In this document: positions 58,493 through 64,000 of the stretch, one piece after another
Layout: each line of letters begins with the position of its first letter
Numbering within the stretch: the stretch's first letter is position 1
Assembly (NCBI RefSeq): GCF_004382795.1
Contig: NZ_SMSG01000002.1
Coordinates: 1 to 64,000, forward strand
DNA length: 64,000 bases
Direction: 5' to 3'
DNA from: Cumulibacter soli
GTDB taxonomy: Bacteria; Actinomycetota; Actinomycetes; Mycobacteriales; Antricoccaceae
The notes under the pieces: model-generated
The model's database searches: none
Told to the model about the DNA's origin: nothing
What the model saw: the letters and a program-made list of their open reading frames with translations, nothing else
Translations under genes and position numbers: made by a program

Positions 58493-60556
58493 ATGACTGC
58501 CGAGCCGCTCGCCGATATCGCTACCTCACCGGAACGATTCACCAACCGGGAGATCTCCTGGCTAGATTTCAATGCCCGCGTCCTCGCTGCCGCGGAGGAT
58601 TCACGCGTTCCGTTGCTGGAGCGCGTGAAGTTCCTCGCGATCTTCGCCAGTAACCTCGACGAGTTCTACATGGTGCGCGTGGCCGGCCTCAAACGGCGTC
58701 AGGATATGGGCGTCATGGTTCGGTCCGCGGACGGCCGCACCGCCGCTGAGCAGCTCGAAATGATCACCGAGAAGGCTCAGGGGCTCGTACACCGGCACAT
58801 TCGATGCTTCACTGATGACATCCAGCCGGCGCTTCGCGCCGAGGGCATTGAGATCGTTGCGCACGATCAGCTCTCGGACGACGAGAAGAAGCGGATGGAC
58901 GAGCATTTCTTGCGCAACGTCTTTCCCGTTCTGACGCCACTCGCGGTCGATCCGGCGCACCCCTTCCCTTACATTTCCGGGCGCTCGCTGAACTTGGCTG
59001 TCGTTATTCGGGAACCCGGCAGCAAGATCGAGCGGTTCGCGCGGGTCAAGATCCCCTCGAACATGCACCGGCTGGTGCGCGTCGGCAAAGCCCGATTCCT
59101 GCCGTTGGAATCATTGATCTCGGCAAACCTCAGCGACCTTTTCCCCGGTATGGAGATCATCGACAGCCACCCGTTCCGGGTGACCCGTAATGCCGACTTG
59201 GACGTCGAGGAGGACCGCGACGAAGATCTGTTGCAGGCACTCGAACGTGAACTGGCGCGGCGCCGGTTCGGCCCGGCCGTCCGGCTGGAAGTCACCGACG
59301 AAATGGACGACAAGATCCTCGACTTGCTCACTCGCGAGATCGACGTGGATCCGGTCGATGTGATCGTCGTTCCGGGCCTACTTGACCTGTCCTCGCTCTG
59401 GGCGATCGTGAGCGTGGATCGCCCAGACCTCAAGGACAACGCGTTCGTGCCTGGATCCCCGGCGCGGCTCGCGAAGTCGGAATCCTTCTTCGATGTGCTG
59501 CGCGATGGGGATGTGCTGCTGCATCACCCCTACGATTCGTTTGCCACGACGACGCAGAAGTTCATCGAACAGGCGGCGAACGATCCTCAGGTGCTGGCGA
59601 TCAAGCAAACCCTGTACCGCACTTCCGGTGACTCTCCCATCGTGCATGCTCTGATCAACGCGGCCGAGGCAGGCAAACAGGTCGTGGTGCTGGTCGAGAT
59701 CAAGGCGCGCTTCGATGAGGCGGCGAACATCAGCTGGGCCCGCAAACTGGAGCGCGCCGGATGCCACGTCGTGTACGGGATCGTCGGGCTGAAAACGCAT
59801 TGCAAGACTGCTCTGGTCGTGCGGGAGGAGGCCGGCACTCTGCGGCGCTACTGCCATATCGGCACCGGAAACTACAACCCCAAGACAGCGCGGTTGTACG
59901 AGGATCTGGGCCTACTGACCGCCGATCCTGAGATCGGCGCCGACTTGACGGATCTATTCAACGTGCTCACCGGGTACTCCGGGCAGAAGTTCTATCGCAA
60001 GCTCCTGGTCGCGCCGCACGGCGTACGCAACGGGCTCATTGACCGGATCGAACGCGAAGCCGACCACGCGCGCGCGGGGCGCGAGGCGCGCATCATCATC
60101 AAGAGCAATCACATCGTCGACGAAGATTCCATTGATGCGCTGTATCGCGCTTCGCAGGCCGGCGTGCAGGTCGATTTGGTGATCCGGACAAATTGTTCGG
60201 TTCGTCCCGGAGTCCCCGGGCTGTCGGAGAACATCCGGGTGCGGTCGATCGTCGGTCGGTTCCTGGAACATTCGCGCGTGTCGTACTTCCATAATGACGC
60301 TCGCCCCGAAGTGTTTATCGGGTCGGCCGATCTCATGCACCGCAACCTCGATCGACGCGTGGAGGTGTTACTACGAGTCGACGATTCCGCGGCACGTTCG
60401 CAAATTATCGCAATGGTCGAGCGCATGATGGACGACGACATCATCGGCTGGGACCTGCAGGCCGACGGCACCTGGCGGAACTCCGAAGACGGCTCCGAGC
60501 AGCCGATGGTCGACTTCCAGGCCGAGCAGATCCGCCGCATCGGACGTTCCGAGTAG
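58493..60556 (+). CDS. ppk1: polyphosphate kinase 1
   Basis: 687-aa enzyme that reversibly makes inorganic polyphosphate from ATP. N-domain starts [19 protein letters not shown]; the autophosphorylated histidine is near His436 in [11 protein letters not shown], followed by [10 protein letters not shown]; the second conserved histidine is in [14 protein letters not shown] near 610. ATG 58493 has no separated Shine-Dalgarno; a CAAACT six bases upstream might be a leaderless-type -10. Followed after 7 bp by mutT1. Confidence 0.97.
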   Translation: MTAEPLADIATSPERFTNREISWLDFNARVLAAAEDSRVPLLERVKFLAIFASNLDEFYMVRVAGLKRRQDMGVMVRSADGRTAAEQLEMITEKAQGLVHRHIRCFTDDIQPALRAEGIEIVAHDQLSDDEKKRMDEHFLRNVFPVLTPLAVDPAHPFPYISGRSLNLAVVIREPGSKIERFARVKIPSNMHRLVRVGKARFLPLESLISANLSDLFPGMEIIDSHPFRVTRNADLDVEEDRDEDLLQALERELARRRFGPAVRLEVTDEMDDKILDLLTREIDVDPVDVIVVPGLLDLSSLWAIVSVDRPDLKDNAFVPGSPARLAKSESFFDVLRDGDVLLHHPYDSFATTTQKFIEQAANDPQVLAIKQTLYRTSGDSPIVHALINAAEAGKQVVVLVEIKARFDEAANISWARKLERAGCHVVYGIVGLKTHCKTALVVREEAGTLRRYCHIGTGNYNPKTARLYEDLGLLTADPEIGADLTDLFNVLTGYSGQKFYRKLLVAPHGVRNGLIDRIEREADHARAGREARIIIKSNHIVDEDSIDALYRASQAGVQVDLVIRTNCSVRPGVPGLSENIRVRSIVGRFLEHSRVSYFHNDARPEVFIGSADLMHRNLDRRVEVLLRVDDSAARSQIIAMVERMMDDDIIGWDLQADGTWRNSEDGSEQPMVDFQAEQIRRIGRSE

Positions 60557-60563
60557 TCCGGCT

Positions 60564-61463
60564 GTGGCAAAGCAGGGGCGACTCACCGCCGCCGGCGGCG
60601 TCGTGTGGCGCGACGGCAAGAAGGGGCCAGAAGTGCTGCTGGTGCATCGCCCGCACCGCAACGATTGGTCGCTGCCTAAGGGCAAGCCCGAGGACGGCGA
60701 GAATGACCTCGACACCGCTGTCCGGGAAGTCACCGAGGAGACCGGTGTCCGTTTTGTGCTCGGCGCGCGGCTGGGATCGGTGACATATCCAGTCAAGGGC
60801 AAGAAGAAGACCGTCAGTTACTGGGCGATGCGGCAGTGCGAGCGCGATAGCGCGCACAGCGGTCCGATCGATGACGGCGAGATCGACGATCTCGCGTGGC
60901 ATAGCCTGCGCTCGGCCTACCGCATCCTCAGCTATCCAGAGGATGCGACGATCCTGCGCACGTTTGAAAAGCGCGGCCAGGGCCACCCTTCCTTGATACT
61001 CGTGCGGCACGCCTCGGCCGGTAAGCGCTCAGAATGGTCCGGTGACGACGCAGATCGCCCTCTGGACGCCGCTGGAATGGCGCAGGCGTCGACATTGCGG
61101 TCGTTGGCGGCGTTCGCCCCGGCACGGCTATTCGCGGCGCCACTGACACGCTGTGTACAGACCGCGCAGCCGATCGCCGACGCCACGGGACTCCGAATCA
61201 AGAAATCCGCCGCGTTCGCGGATGCGGCGCTGAAGTCTGACGCCGCCGATTCCCTGCAGCGATTGCGCGACCTGGCCGGCGGGTCGGGCGGCGCGGCGAC
61301 CGCGGTGGTGAGTCAGGGAGATCTGATCGCCGCTGCGCTGGACGATCTGCCAGCGACCTCCACCTCACCGCGTAAGCGCCAGAAAGGCTCCGTGTGGGTG
61401 TTCTGCGCGGCGGACGGCGTCATTACCTCCGCGGACTATTATCCGCCGTCGCTGGCGCCGTAG
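60564..61463 (+). CDS. NUDIX hydrolase with C-terminal histidine phosphatase domain (MutT1-like)
   Basis: 299-aa two-domain protein. The Nudix box runs from Gly40 to about Val62 (GKPEDGE...REVTEETGV). The second domain has the RHG motif LVRHASAGK near 148 and is of the phosphoglycerate-mutase type. Same architecture as mycobacterial MutT1, which hydrolyses 8-oxo-dGTP, 8-oxo-GTP or diadenosine polyphosphates. GTG 60564, 7 bp after ppk1, so the two are one transcript. Convergent with hupB. Confidence 0.93.
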   Translation: MAKQGRLTAAGGVVWRDGKKGPEVLLVHRPHRNDWSLPKGKPEDGENDLDTAVREVTEETGVRFVLGARLGSVTYPVKGKKKTVSYWAMRQCERDSAHSGPIDDGEIDDLAWHSLRSAYRILSYPEDATILRTFEKRGQGHPSLILVRHASAGKRSEWSGDDADRPLDAAGMAQASTLRSLAAFAPARLFAAPLTRCVQTAQPIADATGLRIKKSAAFADAALKSDAADSLQRLRDLAGGSGGAATAVVSQGDLIAAALDDLPATSTSPRKRQKGSVWVFCAADGVITSADYYPPSLAP

Positions 61464-61487
61464 CGTCCCTCGCGCCGATCGCACGCG

Positions 61488-61527
61488 AAGGGGCGGGGAA
61501 CGATCGGATGATCGCTCCCCGCCCCTT
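61488..61527. terminator. bidirectional terminator between mutT1-like gene and hupB
   Basis: AAGGGGCGGGGA / TCCCCGCCCCTT stem, extended by CGATC/GATCG, with 4-nt loop GGAT. Very GC-rich, flanked by one mismatch on each side. Sits 24 bp after the mutT1-like stop and 13 bp after the hupB stop. Confidence 0.8.
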
Positions 61528-61540
61528 GTCGGTTCAGGTG

Positions 61541-62134
61541 TTACTTCTTCGCAGGCGACTTGCGTGCCGTGGTCTTCTTGGCGGGTGCCTTGCGTGCCGT
61601 GGTCTTCTTCGCCGCAGCAGTGGTCTTCTTAGCGGCAGTCGTCTTCTTGGCCGCAGTGGTCTTCTTAGCGGCCGCTGCCGTCGTCTTACGCGCCGTCGAC
61701 TTAGCGGCGGTGGTCTTCTTCGCGGCAGTCGTCTTCTTGGCCGCAGTGGTCTTCTTAGCCGCCGCCGTCGTCTTCTTCGCCGGTGCGGTTGCCTTAGCGG
61801 CAGCCGTCTTCTTCGCGGCGGCGGCCTTCGCGGCACGTGGTGCCGCACCAAGCTTGATCTGGCCGCCGACTACGCCCTTGAACTTCGTACCCGGGCGGAA
61901 CGCCGGCACGGACGTCTTCTTCAGCTTGACCGGTTCGCCGGTCGCGGGGTTACGCGCGATACGCGCCGCACGTGGGCGACGCTCGAAGACGCCAAACCCT
62001 GCGATAGACACCTTCTCGCCCTTGCCAACGGCTCGGAACACGATGTCGGTGAAGGCATCGATCGTTTCATTAGCGCGCTTTTTGTCACCGTCGAGTCGAG
62101 CGGCGAGCGCATCTATGAGCTCGGACTTGTTCAC
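61541..62134 (-). CDS. hupB: HU-family nucleoid protein with lysine/alanine-rich tail
   Basis: 197-aa mycobacterial-type HupB: an N-terminal HU domain (about 1-92, with FGVFERRPRAARIARNPATGE) followed by about 90 residues of KTTAAKK/PAKK repeats like histone H1 tails. GTG 62134 with GGAGG five bases upstream. The repeat-rich end could vary in copy number. It lies between mutT1 and leuDC as in Mycobacterium. Confidence 0.95.
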   Translation of the reverse strand: MNKSELIDALAARLDGDKKRANETIDAFTDIVFRAVGKGEKVSIAGFGVFERRPRAARIARNPATGEPVKLKKTSVPAFRPGTKFKGVVGGQIKLGAAPRAAKAAAAKKTAAAKATAPAKKTTAAAKKTTAAKKTTAAKKTTAAKSTARKTTAAAAKKTTAAKKTTAAKKTTAAAKKTTARKAPAKKTTARKSPAKK

Positions 62135-62221
62135 TTTGTCCTCCCAAGGACTTACTCGTGCGCTGCTGCCGCCTTGTAGCTGGCGCAAACGCGGCCGCTC
62201 TCTTGACCGGCTTATGCAACA

Positions 62222-62250
62222 ACGGTAGGGAATTAGGGGCTACGGATCAA
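62222..62250 (-). promoter_or_regulatory. hupB promoter inside the leuCD terminator hairpin
   Basis: On the minus strand TTGATC (62250-62245), 17-bp spacer, TACCGT (62227-62222). The -35 covers the loop and the base of the right arm, and the spacer is the left arm of the hairpin at 62230-62269. Leader of about 80 nt before GTG 62134. Confidence 0.5.
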
Positions 62251-62269
62251 TAACCGTAGCCCCTAATTC
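62230..62269 (-). terminator. terminator of leuCD
   Basis: Perfect 16-bp stem GAATTAGGGGCTACGG (62230-62245) / CCGTAGCCCCTAATTC (62254-62269), loop ATCAATAA. It lies 45 bp after the leuD stop on the minus strand. No T-run. Confidence 0.8.
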
Positions 62270-62313
62270 GTATGCGTGTCAGCGCGATTCGCTCACAGTT
62301 TTCAGTTGCGTTG

Positions 62314-62937
62314 TTACTGGGTGACCGGCTTGAACTGCGGTCGCTTGGCCTCGTACTCGTCGATTTTGTCGGCATTGCGCAGGGTCAGGCCGATGTCATC
62401 GAGCCCTTCCATCAGCCGCCACCGGCTGTAGTCATCGATCTCGAAGTCGATCACCTTGGCGACGGAATCGCTTTCATTGCTCGGATCGGAGCCTTCAACG
62501 GTGATCGTTCGGGCTTCGAGATTGACGGTCGCCTGGGTCGTCGGATTCTTCTCGGCGACGCTCATCAGCCACTCAACCTCGGCCTCGGGCAACACGATGG
62601 TCAGCAGCCCGTCCTTGAGCGAGTTCCCGCGAAAAATGTCAGCGAACCGGGGCGAAATCACAACACGAAATCCGCCATCCCGCAGTGCCCAGACCGCGTG
62701 CTCACGCGAAGATCCGGTGCCGAAGTCGGGTCCGGCAACGAGGATCGACGCGCCGGAGTACTCCGCGCGGTTGAGCACGAAGTCCTTTTCGTTCGCTCGC
62801 CAGGACGAAAACAGCCCATCCTCGAAGCCCGTTTTAGTCACGCGCTTGAGGTACACGGCGGGGATGATCTGGTCCGTGTCGACGTTGTTGCGCCGCAGCG
62901 GAGCCATTGTTCCGGTGTGAGTAGAAAACTTCTGCAT
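62314..62937 (-). CDS. leuD: 3-isopropylmalate dehydratase small subunit
   Basis: 207-aa swivel-domain subunit of the leucine-pathway aconitase-like enzyme. [10 protein letters not shown] near 17-26 and [17 protein letters not shown] near 69-85 are the family signatures. ATG 62937 is 9 bp after leuC. Confidence 0.97.
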   Translation of the reverse strand: MQKFSTHTGTMAPLRRNNVDTDQIIPAVYLKRVTKTGFEDGLFSSWRANEKDFVLNRAEYSGASILVAGPDFGTGSSREHAVWALRDGGFRVVISPRFADIFRGNSLKDGLLTIVLPEAEVEWLMSVAEKNPTTQATVNLEARTITVEGSDPSNESDSVAKVIDFEIDDYSRWRLMEGLDDIGLTLRNADKIDEYEAKRPQFKPVTQ

Positions 62938-62946
62938 CGTCGATAC

Positions 62947-64000
62947 CTACTTGTCCAGATCGCTCGGGGAGGAAAGGGTTCCGCGCACGGCGGTCGCCGC
63001 AGCAACGAGGGGCGAGACCAGGTGGGTGCGCCCACCCTTGCCCTGACGACCCTCGAAGTTGCGATTCGAGGTGGATGCCGAACGCTCTCCCGGAGCCAGT
63101 TGGTCAGGGTTCATTCCCAAGCACATTGAGCATCCCGCCGAACGCCATTCGGCACCGGCCGCCGAGAAGACTGCGTCCAATCCTTCAGCTTCAGCCTGCT
63201 GCTTAACTTTCATCGATCCGGGGACGACCAGCATCCGCACGCTATCTGCGACCTTGCGCCCCTTGATGATGTCCGCGGCAGCGCGCAGATCCTCGATGCG
63301 ACCGTTGGTGCACGAACCGACGAAGACGGTATCGACCTTGACCTCGCGCAGCGGAGTGTTCGGCTCAAGGCCCATGTAGGCCAATGCACTTTCGGCCGCG
63401 CCGCGCTGTTCGGCGTCCTCGATCTTCGCCGGATCCGGAACATTGCTGCCCAACGGAAGACCCTGGCCGGGGTTGGTCCCCCAGGTCACGAATGGGGTCA
63501 ACGATGCGGTGTCGAGTACGACCTCGGTGTCGAAGGTAGCGTCGTCATCGGTGCGCAGCGACTTCCAGTATTCGACCGCTGCATCCCAGTCGGCGCCCTG
63601 CGGTGCGCGCTCGCGCCCCTTGAGGAACTCGAACGTGGTCTCGTCCGGCGCGATCATGCCGGCGCGCGCACCGGCTTCAATCGACATATTGCACACGGTC
63701 ATCCGCGCTTCCATGGACAGCGCCTGAATGGCCGATCCGCGGTACTCGATGACATGGCCTTGACCGCCACCGGTGCCGATCTGCGCGATCACGGCCAGGA
63801 TGATGTCCTTCGCCGTGACGTCCGGGCCCAATTCGCCGTCGACCGTGACCGACATCGTCTTGAACGGACGCAACGGCAACGTCTGCGTGGCCATGACCTG
63901 CTCGACCTCGGAGGTTCCGATACCGAACGCGAGCGCCCCGAAGGCGCCGTGCGTCGAGGTGTGGCTATCGCCGCAGACCACGGTCATCCCTGGCTGGGTC
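62947..64000 (-). CDS. leuC: 3-isopropylmalate dehydratase large subunit, partial (5' end beyond window)
   Basis: C-terminal 350 or so residues of LeuC, the Fe-S-containing chain that isomerises 2- and 3-isopropylmalate. The frame is open to the window edge and reads [26 protein letters not shown] at the start of the visible part, so the first 100 or so residues lie beyond 64000. The [4Fe-4S] cysteines are in [14 protein letters not shown] and [10 protein letters not shown]. Together with leuD forms the leuCD operon. Confidence 0.96.
   Translation of the reverse strand, partial: TQPGMTVVCGDSHTSTHGAFGALAFGIGTSEVEQVMATQTLPLRPFKTMSVTVDGELGPDVTAKDIILAVIAQIGTGGGQGHVIEYRGSAIQALSMEARMTVCNMSIEAGARAGMIAPDETTFEFLKGRERAPQGADWDAAVEYWKSLRTDDDATFDTEVVLDTASLTPFVTWGTNPGQGLPLGSNVPDPAKIEDAEQRGAAESALAYMGLEPNTPLREVKVDTVFVGSCTNGRIEDLRAAADIIKGRKVADSVRMLVVPGSMKVKQQAEAEGLDAVFSAAGAEWRSAGCSMCLGMNPDQLAPGERSASTSNRNFEGRQGKGGRTHLVSPLVAAATAVRGTLSSPSDLDK

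Noticed and set aside
61560-62228. 222-codon plus-strand frame rich in Val/Phe/Ala opposite hupB
   Set aside because: It is the complement of the hupB lysine/alanine repeats; low complexity, no ribosome binding site.

Overview
The window is chromosomal DNA from a high-G+C actinomycete (Actinomycetota); I cannot name a genus. The evidence is the arrangement of housekeeping genes (infC-rpmI-rplT-trmH, pheST-argCJBDFRH-mpg-tyrS, rpmB/fakA-recG-rsmD-coaD, cofC-ppk1-mutT1/hupB/leuDC), which is the order known from Mycobacterium and relatives, a HU protein with a lysine/alanine-rich tail, a DUF222/HNH (13E12-type) gene, frequent GTG/TTG starts, and several gene starts that look leaderless.

Layout. 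1-143: leader and promoter of an rRNA operon that runs leftward off the window. 699-2732: OatA-like membrane O-acyltransferase with an SGNH domain. 2722-11825 (minus): arginine operon argCJBDFRH followed by mpg and tyrS, read from a promoter that overlaps an ArgR-type operator; argG is absent. 11858-15106 (minus): beta-phosphoglucomutase and a GH65 disaccharide phosphorylase. 15315-17175 (minus): DUF222/HNH gene behind a LexA-type SOS box. 17484-21035 (minus): pheS-pheT. 21141-34926: an accessory catabolic island with a Dpp/Opp-type ABC importer, two paralogous mandelate-racemase-like enzymes transcribed divergently, an LDH2/MDH2-type dehydrogenase, an amidase, a PucR/CdaR-type regulator and an orphan binding lipoprotein. 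34996-37115 (minus): trmH, rplT, rpmI, infC. 37447-37711: a 19-bp minisatellite.

37827-44708 is a mixed zone: SseB, a PH-domain membrane protein, small kinase, GNAT, esterase, a QorB-like reductase with its HxlR regulator, a sugar-dehydrogenase-like lipoprotein, and a frameshifted SMI1/KNR4 gene. 44820-48706 (minus): coaD-divIVA-like-DUF177-rpmF-rnc-mutM region. 48703-53182 (minus): fakA-like, recG, rsmD. 53403-58426: rpmB, a kinase, thiL, DUF3515, gpsA, plsC, cofC. 58493-64000: ppk1, mutT1, hupB, leuD and partial leuC.

The most interesting parts are the accessory island, whose substrate I cannot assign; an AUC start codon for infC; an SOS-controlled HNH gene; the frame-neutral minisatellite; a hupB promoter embedded in the leuCD terminator hairpin; and a repeated TANNNT-N6/7-start signature that suggests leaderless transcripts. 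No CRISPR array, tRNA gene or intact insertion sequence was seen.
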